Shown: one piece after another, positions 11,009-22,955 of the stretch
How positions within the stretch are numbered: the first letter of the stretch is position 1
How the letters are laid out: every line of letters begins with the position of its first letter
Source: Girardinichthys multiradiatus
Lineage: Eukaryota > Chordata > Actinopteri > Cyprinodontiformes > Goodeidae
DNA: 64,000 bases
Direction: 5' to 3'
Assembly: GCF_021462225.1 (NCBI RefSeq)
Contig: NC_061801.1
Span: 10,226,125 to 10,290,124, forward strand
The notes under the pieces: generated by a model
Told to the model about the DNA's origin: nothing
The model's input: the letters and a program-made list of their open reading frames with translations, nothing else
Database searches by the model: none
Position numbers and translations under genes: made by a program

Positions 11009-12276
11009 CAGGGGTTGGACAATGAAACTGAAACGCCTGTCATTTTAGTGTGGGAGGTTTCATGGCTAAATTGGACCGGCCTGGTAGCCAGTCTTCATTG
11101 ATTACACATTGCACCAGTAAGAGCAGAGTGTGAAGGTTCAATTAGCAGGGTAAGAGCAGTTTTGTTCAAAATATTGAAATGCACACAACATTATGGGTGA
11201 CATACCAGAGTTCAAAAGAGGACAAATTGTTGGTGCACGTCTTGCTGGTGCATCTGTGACCAAGACAGCAAGTCTTTGTGATGTATCAAGAGCCACGGTA
11301 TACAGGGTAATGTCAGCATACCACCAAGAAGGACAAACCACATCCAACAGGATTAACTGTGGACGCAAGAGGAAGATGTCTGAAAGGGATGTTCGGGTGC
11401 TAACCCGGATTGTATCCAAAAAACATAAAACCACGGCTGCCCAAATCACGGCAGAATTAAATGTGCACCTCAACTCTCCTGTTTCCACCAGAACTGTCCG
11501 TCAGGAACTCCACAGGGTCAATATACACGGCCGGGCTGCTATAGCCAAACCTTTGGTCACTCATGCCAATGCCAAACGTCGGTTTCAATGGTGCAAGGAG
11601 CGCAAATCTTGGGCTGTGGACAATGTGAAACATGTATTGTTCTCTGATGAGTCCACCTTTACTGTTTTCCCCACATCCGGGAGAGTTACGGTGTGGAGAA
11701 GCCCCAAAGAAGCGTACCACCCAGACTGTTGCTTGCCCAGAGTGAAGCATAGGGGTGGATCAGTGATGGTTTGGGCTGCCATATCATGGCATTCCCTTGG
11801 CCCAATACTTGTGCTAGATGGGCGCGTCACTGCCAAGGACTACCGAACCATTCTTGAGGACCATGTGCATCCAATGATTCAAACATTGTATCCTGAAGGC
11901 GGTGCCGTGTATCAGGATGACAATGCACCAATACACACAGCAAGACTGGTGAAAGATTGGTTTGATGAACATGAAAGTGAAGTTGAACATCTCCCATGGC
12001 CTGCACAGTCACCAGATCTAAATATTATTGAGCCACTTTGGGGTGTTTTGGAGGAGCGAGTCAGGAAACGTTTTCCTCCACCAGTATCACGTAGTGACCT
12101 GGCCACTATCCTGCAAGAAGAATGGCTTAAAATCCCTCTGACCACTGTGCAGGACTTGTATATGTCATTCCCAAGACGATTTGACACTGTATTGGCCGCA
12201 AAAGGAGGCCCTACACCATACTAATAAATTATTGTGGTCTGAAACCAGGTGTTTCAGTTTCATTGTCCAACTCCTG
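11009..12276 (+). mobile_element. Intact Tc1/mariner DD36E element (copy 1)
   Basis: A 1268-bp element bounded by TA dinucleotides (11007-11008 and 12277-12278). The left TIR begins CAGGGGTTGGACAATGAAAC. The right TIR reads CAGGAGTTGGACAATGAAAC on the minus strand, and similarity continues through CTGAAAC-CCTG. A single transposase ORF lies between. TA target duplication, TIRs and DDE transposase place it in Tc1/mariner. The catalytic spacing (below) fits the DD36E group named Incomer. A second copy lies at 60120. Confidence 0.95.
11193..12224 (+). CDS. Tc1/mariner transposase, DD36E type, intact ORF
   Basis: This is a 343-residue transposase that would bind the element's TIRs and cut and rejoin it at TA sites. 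The ATG at 11193 starts MGDIPEFKRG. Residues about 8-45 form a helix-turn-helix (RGQIVGARLAGASVTKTASL) and a second paired-like HTH follows to about 110. The catalytic triad is D152 (LFSDESTF), D243 (YQDDNAPIHTA) and E280 (SPDLNIIEPLW). Exactly 36 residues separate D243 and E280, so it is DD36E rather than classical DD34E. GRKRK at 57-61 could be part of a nuclear localisation signal. No stops or frameshifts occur and length is normal for the family, so it may encode an active enzyme; activity is inferred. Confidence 0.93.
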   Translation: MGDIPEFKRGQIVGARLAGASVTKTASLCDVSRATVYRVMSAYHQEGQTTSNRINCGRKRKMSERDVRVLTRIVSKKHKTTAAQITAELNVHLNSPVSTRTVRQELHRVNIHGRAAIAKPLVTHANAKRRFQWCKERKSWAVDNVKHVLFSDESTFTVFPTSGRVTVWRSPKEAYHPDCCLPRVKHRGGSVMVWAAISWHSLGPILVLDGRVTAKDYRTILEDHVHPMIQTLYPEGGAVYQDDNAPIHTARLVKDWFDEHESEVEHLPWPAQSPDLNIIEPLWGVLEERVRKRFPPPVSRSDLATILQEEWLKIPLTTVQDLYMSFPRRFDTVLAAKGGPTPY

Positions 12277-12278
12277 TA

Positions 12279-12445
12279 GATAAGATATACATTTTACAAC
12301 TTGTCTCAGGTAGTTTCTCTTTGTGTTTTAAATTTTGGGTGCTTTCTCCAACATCCTGAAAATGTGTAGATTATACTAGATAATTTAGTTGTTATATTAT
12401 TTGTAAGGTACACATGTCTGTTTTTTTCATGCACTGCATTTTATT
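12279..12445 (+). repeat. 3' flank of DD36E copy 1, shared with copy 2
   Basis: From the end of the element to about 12445 the sequence (GATAAGATATACATTTTACA to CATGCACTGCATTTTATT) is nearly identical to 61392-61557 beside copy 2. In copy 2 it is followed by another TIR; here it continues into ordinary sequence. See the finding on flank capture. Confidence 0.9.
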
Positions 12446-15400
12446 GCTAAAGAAGGTTTACATAATTATAGTCAAATAAAACAAGAAATTCAAAAACACC
12501 TGTTACATGTTCACCAAGCTGGATTCTGCTTGTAGATTTATCATTCTGTTGTTTTCAAGCATATTTCTAAAATCATCTTTGCCTGCTAATGTCAAGAAAC
12601 TGAGAATTACGACTCTTATCTCTTTCAGTCTTTTTGAATTTAAGTTAAGGATTTGCTCTGAGAGATATTTGTCTAGTGATAAACTCATTCTGCATGAAAA
12701 GCCTGGCTTTTATGCTATTTGTGAGAAAACCCTTAGACACTGTTTTGTAGCATCTGCACAGCTGGATGTGGTGCTTTATTCATATGATGTGCATGAGTAA
12801 ATGTTCACCGCTGCCATCTGTGAGGACCTAGAAAGCTTGCAGGACTCTGTACATTCAACTTGCATATACATATTGTCATCTAGTATGTCCCATGCATATG
12901 CAGGACCTTATCTGGGTTAAATTTGATGTTCTTTTGATTAAGATTATTTCTCCTTTTCAACCTGCACAGAGTAAGTATATAGTATGGCTTTCAGGAGATT
13001 TAGGATCAGTTGGGCAGTTACCTGGCTAGTCTTTGTAATTTTGTTAAATAATTGGCACCAGAAACACTACAATGTACAAATATAATCAAAATGCCAGTGC
13101 ACCTTCGGGCAGCACATCGTTGTTAAGTTTAAATTAACAATGCTAAACTTGAGAATTCAGAATTCACAGCTCCAGTGAGAAGCTTACTCATCACAGCCAT
13201 GAATGTCAAAACTATGTTGGTATTTTAATAATTAATTTGAGCTGCTCTTTTTAGAGTGCATTGATCATAAAAAACACACATACACCCCATTTGTATTTGG
13301 TAAAATATCCCATGGCATGGTTTACCTCCTTTGGTTTTTGAAGCAGCTAGCCTTTCATATACTATTGTATGCTGAGTTGACCACTCTTCTTGGCAGATTT
13401 GGACTTGGTTTAACTTGCTTGGCACAGACCTGGCTTTTGAGCATAGTTCACAAATTTTCACACGATTAAGGTCTCGGCTTTAGGAAAACCTTTCCAAAAT
13501 CTTAATATTTGCATGCTTCAAGCATTCATAAACCAGTGCTGGCTCTTGTCCTGTTGGAAGAACCAGTGATATCCAAGTTTCATGACCCAAACTGTCACCC
13601 TTACAAAAAACAAAATTGACCTGACCAAGGCTGAATTTGAATGTTCCTATGTAAACATGCCAAATGCATATATTCTAGTATTTGTGTGTCTTGGTGAGGC
13701 TTTCTAGCCTAAGACTACTGTATCAAGCAAGGTGGTGGCAGTATCATGCTATGGAACTGATTTGCGGCCAGTGGTACAGGTAAATTGGCTAGTACCACTA
13801 GCAGCTTGGCCTAAGTGAAGAGGCAAAATGACTTCCTAAAGATTTTTCAAGTTCACCATAAACCAACAGCTAGACAGTAGGAGTTTAACACAATTGGGTG
13901 TTCTTCTGGGCCCCCTGAATTTAAGCACTAAATAATGGTAATCAGCTTTTTAAGAACCTAATTATATAACCAAAATATATAAAATTATTATATATGAATA
14001 TTAAACTGATATATTTATGGACCAAAGTGAAACAAACTTGATTCATAAATCTAACATTAGCAGCTTGACAAGCTAAAGTTCATAATCAGAACTTCAGCAA
14101 TCCAAATAGGTGGGCCTTCAGTCCTAAAACATGTACCCAGCAACTGTGTGAGTGCATGCATCTGCTGCGTAGGTTTGAAAGTGATTTATGAATGTATCTA
14201 GATAGCGTCAGCAGGCCATGGTTGCAAGGAAATCATTTCTCCTCTGTGTAGACTGCTGATTCAGTTTTTTATTGAGTTTTGCTGATTGCTAAAATCACAT
14301 CAGGGTTGACTTATAATAACACAACTGGATGTAAAGGGAATTGCCATTACAATGAAGTGGCTATAAACAATATTAGCTTGACTGTTTATGGTAAAAGGTC
14401 AAGGTTGTGGGATGAAATGGGACTGCTTCTCACAGGAAAGTGCTAAATAAGTCGGTCAAAAAAGAAGATAAGAAACAAAGATCGGACACTAGGCTGGGTT
14501 TGGAACTGTATCTCAAACTGTATTGAAAGACTTGGAAATGTCATTATTAATGGCCATTTCCATAAGAAGAAGAACGGCTAGCCAATCATGAATAGTGAAA
14601 TGTCAAGAGAGGCAAATCTTTCATATTCTGAGCAGCTATCGAGACTCACACTTTGAAACTCTTGGCACAGTTGGATAAGAACGTCAAATGACGAGAAAAA
14701 GGGAGTAAAGTAATGTGAAAAGATAGACTGAGAGATTGACAGTCACAGAGAAGGGACAGGAAAGGGATTATGCACAGACCTGCCTGTTATGCACCATTAT
14801 GCATTTTCTCTACATCATTAAAAGTTTTTTCAGAACTGCAGAGCAGCAAGTTGATTTCCTATTTTCTTTGTGGCCACATACTTCAAAAACTCACAAAGCA
14901 TATCAAGATGTATATCTCAGAGACCATCCTTTGCTTTGAGATGTGTAGCATTCAGGTAACAGAACTGTGCTGGTTGATATGAGTTTGCATAAGATTGCAG
15001 GCAGGCAGGAGTATATTCATGTAACCCCTGGAAAAAAGAGAGAATCATCCCACTTTTAGGATGTTCTTTCTACTTTTCTGTTTTATAAAAAGACATATAA
15101 CAGGAAGTCAGACTAAATATTTCCTGTTTTAGGTAAGTTAAAATTACCAAATTATTTTTCCATTTGCTAAATGCCAGCATGTTGAGAGACCATATGTCTT
15201 TCTATACAGTGTATGCAAAAATTGGTTTCAACTGTATTTAGCTGTAGCATTAGCCGTTCATTAGCTGCCACCAACTGACAAGGCAGTTGGTGGCAAACAT
15301 GTTAATGTTCATATAAAAATTCAAGGGAAGGTGATAATGAGCCAAAGCAAATGAAAGGCTAAAGATTCTCCCAAAACAAACACTGTTTTATGAAGTGTGA

Positions 15401-15836
15401 AGAAAAAAAAAAGTCTGGACAAAGCCAGACTGATAGAAAAAGTCTTGAAAACAACTCCAATGGTGTGATTTTTTGACCAAAAAGTGATAGTGGGCAAGCC
15501 TCTACTTCATTGTTTCGACTGTAAAAAAAAACTGTACTTCATTGTTTCGACTGTAAAAGTATACAGCACAAAACATTTTCTTTTAATTGCCTCTTTATAC
15601 TGTACAGCTTGCATGTGAAAAGATGGTGCAAGAGCTCCCTAAAAATCTTAATTTTGGAACAATATCCATGATAATGTTGCCAGGGCCTAACTGTAACTCA
15701 TACTAAAGTCAGACATTCTTTTGGAGGTTTCTTACAAACATCTACCTCAAAATACAAAATGGCTGCTGTGTATAAAAAAAAAACATATTGATGATCACAA
15801 GAATAAACAGTTTATTTATACTTCTGGTGAATTATA
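12446..15836. other. Non-coding intron with weak Tc1 debris
   Basis: About 13225-13580 and 13690-13790 hold weak Tc1-like traces on opposite strands (for example CAAGGTGGTGGCAGTATCAT). A 24-bp unit (TACTTCATTGTTTCGACTGT plus AAAA) is duplicated in direct orientation at about 15504 and 15536. No coding exon is seen. ORFs at 14736-14982 are chance frames. Confidence 0.4.
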
Positions 15837-16447
15837 CACTCCTGATCAAAATCTTAAGACTGTGTAGGTAATTTAAAATATTCTCCTTTCATACTTGTGG
15901 ATCATAACCAAGTTGCAAGCAGAGCTTTCAAATGCGAAATGAGCAAACTGGAGCAGGAGACCATACAGAATAGGTACGTCATAGGAAACTACATTAAAAC
16001 AAATTTTGATTTAAAATTCCAACTCATATTAATGCTGACCATGGCTCAATAACCATGCGACAGCATCTGTGAAAGATGTGCTCAAAGAATAAAATAAAGG
16101 TCTTGTCTCCTCCCAAGCCACAAACCTGCCTGTTTGGACTTTGTAATGTAGCATCAAACATTAATGGGACAATAAAAAGTGGAAGGAAGCTTTATTCTCT
16201 GAAAAGAATTAATCTGGGAAAGGCCTGATGGTTTCCACTGTTACTAGCATGACAAGATCTTACTGGTGGGTATGACCAACATACTGGAAACACTAACATT
16301 AAGCAGCAATTAACAGAACGGTGTAACTATTCATTACTTTTTGATATTTTTAGTTTCATTTTGGCCATTTTGGGCAATGGACTTAACCTTTTATTAGGCT
16401 GATTATATGTAACTTTGTCCTGGGTCTTAAGAATTTTATTAGGAGTG
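15837..16447. mobile_element. Tc1/mariner-type MITE with CACTCCTGATCAAAA ends
   Basis: The left end CACTCCTGATCAAAATCTTA follows a TA. The right end is its imperfect inverse (GTCTTAAGAATTTTATTAGG, then AGTG). The roughly 610-bp interior has no transposase frame. The TIR type is a common fish Tc1 family. The right TA is not intact, so the copy is old. Confidence 0.7.
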
Positions 16448-16815
16448 TTTCTTATACAGTGTTAGAATGCACATAATTTGAAAAAAAAAAAACGTATTAC
16501 TTATGCTAATAAAAGTTAACAAATAAATTAGCAAATCCCATTGGATTGCCTAATAACAACTGGAAATCCATTTAGTTGTTGTTACAAATTTTGAAGGCAG
16601 GAGTATATTCAGACTTCTGGGTAAATGGAATGCAGCTTTATAGAGAAGATGAAACATTATTTTCCACTGTTGAAAGAACTGATGTTGAACTTGGGTTTAG
16701 TGCAGGTCCAATGACAAATGAAAAAGAAGACTCTGGGAAGAAAACAAGCACAATTCCACAATAACTGATGATATGAGACTGCCCCTCAGATAAAGGAGCA
16801 GTGAACATTTTGAGA
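16448..16815. other. Non-coding gap
   Basis: AT-rich with a short ORF (16576-16764) without recognisable domains. No element identified. Confidence 0.4.
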
Positions 16816-17175
16816 GTTACTACAGACCCATTCATCCATTTTCTATACCCGTTTTCTATTCTTCGATACTGGGTCACGCGGGAGCTGGTGCCTTTCTCCA
16901 GCTGTCTGCGGGTGAGAGGCGGGGTACACCCTGGGCAGGTTGCCAGCCCATCATGGGGCAACACAGAGACACACAAGATTTTCATTAGAGAGACACATTA
17001 ACCTAATGTGTTTTTGGAGTGTTGGAGGAAGCCGGAGTACCCACAGAGAACCCGTGCATGCACTGGGAAAACATGCCAACTCAATGCAGTAAGACCCTTG
17101 GCCGGGAGTCGCACTAAGGACCTTCTTGCCGCAAGGCAACAGTGCTACCCTTACTGGGCCACCGTGCAGCCCCTA
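16816..17175 (-). repeat. tRNA-derived SINE, minus strand
   Basis: The minus-strand head at about 17175 reads GGGCTGCACGGTGGCCCAGT (A-box region), with a decayed B box near GGTCCTTAGTGCGACTCCC. The + strand body has the well-known fish repeat text GAGAGGCGGGGTACACCCTG, GCCAGCCCATCATGGGGCAA and GGAGGAAGCCGGAGTACCCA. Near full length, diverged, and not a functional tRNA. Confidence 0.82.
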
Positions 17176-18492
17176 CTACAGTCCCATTTAATAAATTAAA
17201 ATATTACTGAAAAGTTAATTGATTTCAGTTACTCGGTTCTTTAAGTGAAACACATAGATTCATTACACACAGACTGATGTTTTCAAGCCTTTATTTTTGT
17301 TAATAATGATGATTTTTTTCTTAACAGCTAATGAAAATACAACATTTAAGGTGAGAATATTGCAGTAAACCAATAAAAACATTTTTAATACAGATTGATA
17401 AGTGGGCTTAATGAAAAGTTAGTTTAATACCTGCTTTAAGGTTATATTCAATAATAATGAAGTCAGTGTTTTACAATGGTAATGCATGTTGCCTTAGAGT
17501 AAAGACATCTTGGCCCAATCACTTGGCCAGAAAAACAGTGCTAACTCTAAAGACTCTTCTTTTTTCCTAAACAACAGAACACATTTTAAGTTGTCATACA
17601 TGGACAGTACTCCTGATACAAAAAAAGCAAATAACAAGGTAATGCTAATATCTGTGCAGAGGGATATAAATCAAGAATTTTGAAATCTTAAAAATTTAAA
17701 ACTTGCTAATTGTCTCACATCTCACTTCATACTCAAATTCCTTTGCAAATCTTAATTCAATATATGCATACAAAAAGTACATTTACAACTGCTATTGTCC
17801 TGAAATTGCTGAGTACTGAGAATTCTGTCTTTGGCTTCATGCACAGATGCTTTCATAGCCTCAAGGAGTTTGTGTCCCATCATCTGGCTGCGCACAAAGT
17901 TAGGACACTTTTTATGTGGCTGCTGCATTGCACCACGCCATCTCAGGTAGCGTTATGCTGAGCCCCCGGAGCTTAAATGCTCAATGATGGATCCCAGCTG
18001 ATGTTTTATCTAATCCGGCCAAGCAACAAAGGTGAGCAGAAATGTCATTCATTAACCTGCCAGGCTCTGTTTGGAAACTTAACCCAGGCTTAAAACCTCA
18101 GTTTGCAGCTCACACACTAGGAACACACTAGAGATAAAGCAGATGGTACTGTTATGGCATGTTAAGCGTCATTATATAACTATATCATTTTGTTTTACTG
18201 CTACAGTTATCGGCAGTAATGCTTTCAGCCTGGTAATGACCTTTATGACGTTAAATTGGGTGTTACTCTTCTTAAAGACTTAATATTCTTCTAGAAACAT
18301 TGATTTGAAGGTTTCAACATCTGCTAAAATACTAATTCCATTTTTTTTTCTCCCTAGGCCTATTATAAAAAAGCGATTTTCCTTGATTATTTTTCCTGCT
18401 ACATCAGCCTATAGAATGTGATTCTTCCATCAACAATGAAGCAGTGCTGAGGTGCTCCAGATTGCTTGCTTATTTTCTTCCAGCAGCAGTGT
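17176..18492. other. Non-coding intron, possible conserved block near 17800-18060
   Basis: No repeat is recognised. The stretch around 17800-18060 is less AT-rich than its neighbours and carries no element signature, so it is a mild candidate for conserved non-coding sequence. This cannot be tested without alignments. Confidence 0.3.
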
Positions 18493-18902
18493 TTAAAGGA
18501 GCATAGCGCAATTTTTGCAGACGTCTGCCCCCTCTGGCGACAAGTTTAAATGACTCCCGTGTTGTGCACGCGCATGAAAGAAGAGAAAAAAAGCTGTCAT
18601 CTGCCGCTTCTGTTGGTTCTTTAGAGGCGTAATGTCTTCTCTGAGGTAAGAAAGAAGTATGCCTGTGTTCTCTCGTTCTCATAGTAGTAGCAGAGTAAAC
18701 GAGTGCGCAGCACGTCACAGCCATGCGCACGCCCTGATAATTCGGCCCGAATCACTTTCTAATGAACTGTCTAATCTAGGCTGCAGGGGCAACTGCGGTA
18801 AATAGAAGATAACTCATTTTACATGTCAGGCATTTGGACGGGCATGTATGGGAAAGACAATAAATAATATTTAACTAAAAAACTTGCACTATGCACCTTT
18901 AA
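18493..18902. mobile_element. piggyBac-type MITE with TTAA target duplication
   Basis: TTAA at 18493-18496 and at 18899-18902 flank inverted ends: AGGAGCATAGCGCAATTTTT on the left and AGGTGCATAGTGCAAGTTTT read inward from the right. TTAA duplication and this type of TIR are characteristic of piggyBac-derived MITEs in fish. The 400-bp interior is non-coding, though it gives a spurious minus-strand ORF at 18470-18730. Confidence 0.85.
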
Positions 18903-19704
18903 CTGTGGTAGCCAGAGGACCTGGCAGGTTTTCTAAGAGACCATGCCAGTGTCATGGTACAAAAAACCCTGAGGGAAATCACTCATACTGACTTAACCAG
19001 AACTAAATCAGATCTGATTTAGTTCTGGTTGAGGTGAATGAGACAGAACAAATTATGTACACACAGAAAGAATCACATTTTATTGAGTGTACTTTTTCAG
19101 TGGTTCATGGTGTAATGCCAGGGTCATTTTTAAGGTTGCTTTTAAGCCAGGATAGTCCAAGAGACTCGGTTCCATTAGACGGGGAGCCCTGAGAACTTTC
19201 TCACCTTCATTTGGTTTGTTTGGCTTTCACACGGCACTCCTAAAAGCGGACCTAGTTGCTGCAGTTTCCTGTACTGTTGGACTTTGATTAGATATGCTCT
19301 TTTTCCTCAAATGTTTTCACCCATATTTGAACTTGGATTGGTATAATAATGATACGAATTTTTGGTTTGTTACAATATTGTTTCAGTAAAAAATTAAGTG
19401 GGTGGTTTTTCCTGAGACAACAGTTCTGAGAAAGAAACCAAACCCTATCAAATCTAGTTTAATGTATGAATGATCTGGGCTTAACAAGGTTCTAAAAGTA
19501 TTTTAACCAAACTTCAAGTGTACAAACACACACAACAGATTCCAATATTTAATTTTCTACAACAAAGATGAACTCAAAAAGTAAGTAAAACCTTGGAGAA
19601 AACATTAAAAAAACATGAAACCCCACAGATATAAGAATGGTATAAAATAGTTCCTCATACATGTCTAATCCTTCAGATGGCAACCTGAAAGACATAACAT
19701 ATTG
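18903..19704. other. Non-coding intron with a local inverted repeat
   Basis: At about 18998-19030 the text AACCAGAACTAAATCAGATC is followed at once by its inverse, a near-perfect palindrome. The rest is AT-rich with no recognised element. Confidence 0.5.
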
Positions 19705-19990
19705 TTGTGATTATTATTATATTATTTAATATTTAACGAAATAATAATTCGGTCTGTTAAGTGTTGTCCTGTGAATACCAGATCAATTAGGCGATGGTGT
19801 TAAAAAGGTAATAGAGAAAAGGGTGAAATGACTGAACAGCAAAATTCACAAAATTTCTTAAAATACAAAAATGTATTAACAAAATTACTCAACTCAATGT
19901 CAAACATATTTCAATCAACAAACTCGTTACTATACTAGATTCAACTGAAATTACCAAGCAAAATGAAAGAATAAGAATAAACTTTATATA
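19705..19990 (+). repeat. AT-rich dispersed repeat, + strand copy (second of three)
   Basis: Begins TGTTGTGATTATTATTATAT and includes AATTCGGTCTGTTAAGTGTT and GTCCTGTGAATACCAG, then CACAAAATTTCTTAAAATAC and CATATTTCAATCAACAAACT. This is the inverse of 2060-2396. It is interrupted on the right by the RTE-like LINE. Confidence 0.7.
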
Positions 19991-19998
19991 CAATACTC

Positions 19999-21930
19999 CT
20001 CGCGGGACCCAGCTGGGCCAAGCCCGAATGAGAGACGCGAGGCCATCTCCCAGTGGGCCCACCACCTGCAGGGGCAACCATGAGGGACCGGTGTAAAGAG
20101 GATCGGGCAGTGGACGAAGGTGGAGACCTCGACGACCTAATCTCCGGATACTTAGGCTGTCTCTAGGACGTGGAATGTCACCTCGCTGGGGGGGGGAAGG
20201 AGCCTGAGCTTGTGAGGGAATTTGAGAGATAGACTAGAAATAATCGGGCTCGCCTCCTCGCCTCCACGCACAGCGTGGGCTCTGGAACCCATCTCCTCGA
20301 GGTGGGCTGGGGAGGGTTTGTTTGTTGCCCCCCAGCTCAGCCGTCTTGTGTTTACCCCGGTGGATGCGAGGGTTGCATCCCTGCGCCTTCGGGTCGGGTA
20401 CAGGTCTCTGACTGTCGTTTTGGCCTACGGGCCAAGCGGTAGTGCGGAGTACCCAGTCTTCTTGGCGTCCCTGTTGGGGGTGCTGCATAGTGCCCCTCCT
20501 GGGGAAACCGTTTTTCTGCTGTGGGACTTCAACGCTCACATTGGAAATGAAAGTGACACCTGGAGAGGAGTGATTGGGAGAAATAGCTTCCCTGATCTGA
20601 ATCCAAGTGGTGTTCCATTATTGGACATCTGTGCTAGTCACAGATTGTATATAATGAACACCATCTTCAAGCATAAGGGTGTTCATCAGTGCGCTTGGCA
20701 CCAGGACACACTAGGCAGGAGGTTATTGATCGACTTTGTTGTTGTGTCCTCAGACCTTCTGCCGCATGTTTTGGAGACTTGGGTGAAGAGAGGGGCTGAG
20801 CTGTCCACTGATTACCACCTGGTGGTGAGTTGGATCCGCTGAAGGAGGATAAGGCCGGACAGACTTGGCAGGCCCAAGTGTATAGTGAGGCTCTGCTGGG
20901 AACGTCTGGCGGCGCCCTTGGCCAGGGATGTATTCAACTCCCACCTCTGGGAGAGCTTTAGCCAGATTCCGGGGGAGGATGGAGACATAGTGTCTGAGTG
21001 GACTTTGTTCTCTGCATCTATTGTTGATGCTGCCGCCTGTAGCTGTGGCCGTAGGTTCTGCAGTGCCTGTCGTCGCGGCAATCCCCAAACCCGGTGGTGG
21101 ACACCGGCAGTAAGGGATGCTGTCAAGCTGAAGAAGGAGTCCTATCGGCTGTGGTTGGCTTGTGGGACTCCTGAGGTGGCTGACGGGTACCGTGAGGCCA
21201 GAGGCAGAGGCAAAAACTCGGGCCTGGGAGGAATTTGGTGAGGCCATGGAGAGGGACGCAGTGCTTTGCCAACACTGTTTACAGTGGGAGTGGGGAGCTG
21301 CTGACCTTGACTGGGGACATTATTATGGTTAAAAAGCTCCATGGTGGCAGGGCTTTGGGGGTGGATGAGATCTACCCTGAGTACCTCAAGTCTCTGGATG
21401 TTGTGGGGCTGTCATGGTTGACACGCCTCTTCAATATTGCGTGGCGATCGGGGGCAGTGCCTCTGGACTGACATGTTTGGGGTGGTGGTCCCACTTCATG
21501 AGAAGGGTGACCGGAGGGTGTGTTCCAACTATAGGGGGATCACACTCCTCAGCCTCCTAGGTAAGGCCTATGCCAGGGTATTAGAGAGGAGAGTCCGGCC
21601 GATATTAGAATCCTGGGTTCAGGCTCTACACCCTTTACAGGGTACTCTTGGCTAGAACCCTTGAGTACCCTGTAAAGGGTACTCAAGGGTTCTAGCCAAG
21701 ACCTACAGAATGCACTGGGGCGGTTTGTAGCCGAGTGTGAAGCAACTGGTATGAAGATCAGCTCCTCCAAGTCCGAGGCCATGGTTCTCAACCGGAAAAG
21801 GGTGGCTTGCTCCCTTCAGGTTGGAGGGGAGTTCCTACCTCAAGTGGAGGAGTTCAAGTATCTTGGGGTCTTGTTCACAAGTGAGAGCAGAATGGAGCGG
21901 GAGATTGAGAGATAGATCGGTGCGGCTGCC
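19999..21930 (+). pseudogene. RTE-like LINE, broken copy with endonuclease and RT fragments
   Basis: The 5' region (about 19999-20221) is GC-rich (GGGACCCAGCTGGGCCAAGC). Frame 20222-20842 encodes an AP-endonuclease-like domain: LLWDFNAHIGN (usual GDFN/NDFN motif, changed), DTWRGVIGRN, LIDFVVVSSDLLPHVL and STDYHLVVSW, where the usual catalytic His of the S/TDH motif is Tyr. Later fragments give the linker region (20885-21241), GGRALGVDEIYPEYLKSLDV (21330-21410) and RVCSNYRGITLLSLLGKAYA (21500-21570), then the C-terminal thumb (FKYLGVLFTS at about 21850). Frames shift repeatedly and large parts of RT, including the YxDD box, are absent. The clade is given from recognition, not alignment. Confidence 0.8.
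21631..21700. repeat. Perfect fold-back (24-bp arms) inside the LINE
   Basis: 21647-21670 is the exact inverse of 21677-21700 with a 6-base spacer (TGTAAA). A second, overlapping inverse pair is 21631-21647 with 21663-21679. The fold-back sits where LINE RT sequence is missing (from the N-terminal RT motifs to the thumb), suggesting a template-switch or inversion-deletion event. Confidence 0.9.
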
Positions 21931-21934
21931 GCAG

Positions 21935-22735
21935 TCAGTGGTTTCCATTGTTGTATTTTGTGCTTCACAATGCTCCACACATTTTCAATAGGAGACAGGT
22001 CTGGACTGCAGGCATGCCAGTCTAGTACCAGACCTATTTTACTATGAAGCCACACTGTTGTACCATGTGCAGAATGCAGCTTGGCATTGTCTTGCTGAAA
22101 TAAGCAGGACATCAATGAAAAAGACGTTGCTTGAATGGCAGCATATGTTGCTCCAAAATCTATATGTACCTTTAGGCATTAATGGAGCCTTTACACATGT
22201 GCAAGTTAGCCATGCCATGGGCACTAACACATCCCCATACAATCGCAGATGCTGGCTTTTGAACTTTGTGCTGACAACAGTCCGGATAGTCCTTTTCCTC
22301 TTGGGCCTGGAAAACAAAACGTCCACAATTTCCAAAAGCGTTTGAAATGTGGACTCGTCAGAACACAGCACACTTTTGCACTTTTGTCCGTCCATCTCAG
22401 ATGAGTTCTGGCCCAGAGAAGCCGGTGGCGTTTCTGGGTGCTGTTGATAAAGGGCACAGATATATTTGCATGGTAGAGTTTTACCTTGTACTTGTAGATG
22501 GAGCACCAAACTGTATTTACTGACAATGGTTGTGTTCCTGAGCCCATGTGGTAATATCGGTTGCAAAATGATGTGTTTTTTTAATGCATTACTTCCTGAG
22601 GGATTGAAGGTCACGGGCATTCAATGTTGGTTTTCGACAAACGCCACTCGATTGCTGTCCATCTTGGGTCACCATGAGTGCTCCGGTTATCACTTCCAGG
22701 TCAGCCTCGGAGTTGGTACATTCCCTTTCCATTAG
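21935..22735 (-). pseudogene. Tc1-like transposase remnant, minus strand
   Basis: Minus-strand frames give transposase motifs in order: SVLCSDESTFQ (first catalytic Asp; frame 22042-22620), then CLFQQDNAKLHSAH (second Asp) and ACSPDLSPIENVWSIVKHKI (Glu; frame 21840-22115). At least one frameshift separates them. The element abuts the LINE thumb at about 21935. The right end, with CATTCAATGTTGGTTTTCGA, is poorly defined. Confidence 0.8.
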
Positions 22736-22955
22736 ATTTTGTCATTTGTAAACGTGTTTTGGGACTTGTGAAAGGGTTTTGTGTGTTGTTAAAGTGTTTT
22801 CTGAAATGTAAATTTGTTTTCTGAAATGTAAATTAGTTTTCTCAAGTGTAAATTTGTTTTAGCACTTGTAAAAGTGTTCAATTCTTGTTAAATTGTTTTC
22901 TGAAATGTAAATTTGTCCCAAACTTTGTAAAAGTGTTTCAGATTTTGTAATATTG
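22736..22955. repeat. Degenerate tandem repeat, unit about 19-20 bp
   Basis: About ten imperfect units of the type TTTTCTGAAATGTAAATTTG run through this segment; some are exact neighbours (22798-22838). Units drift to TTTTGGGACTTGTGAAAGGG and TTTTAGCACTTGTAAAAGTG. Minisatellite-like, non-coding. Confidence 0.8.

Noticed and set aside
16816..17199. Overlapping 60-codon ORFs on both strands near 17 kb
   Set aside because: They fall inside a tRNA-derived SINE whose text is repeated at 26535-26785.
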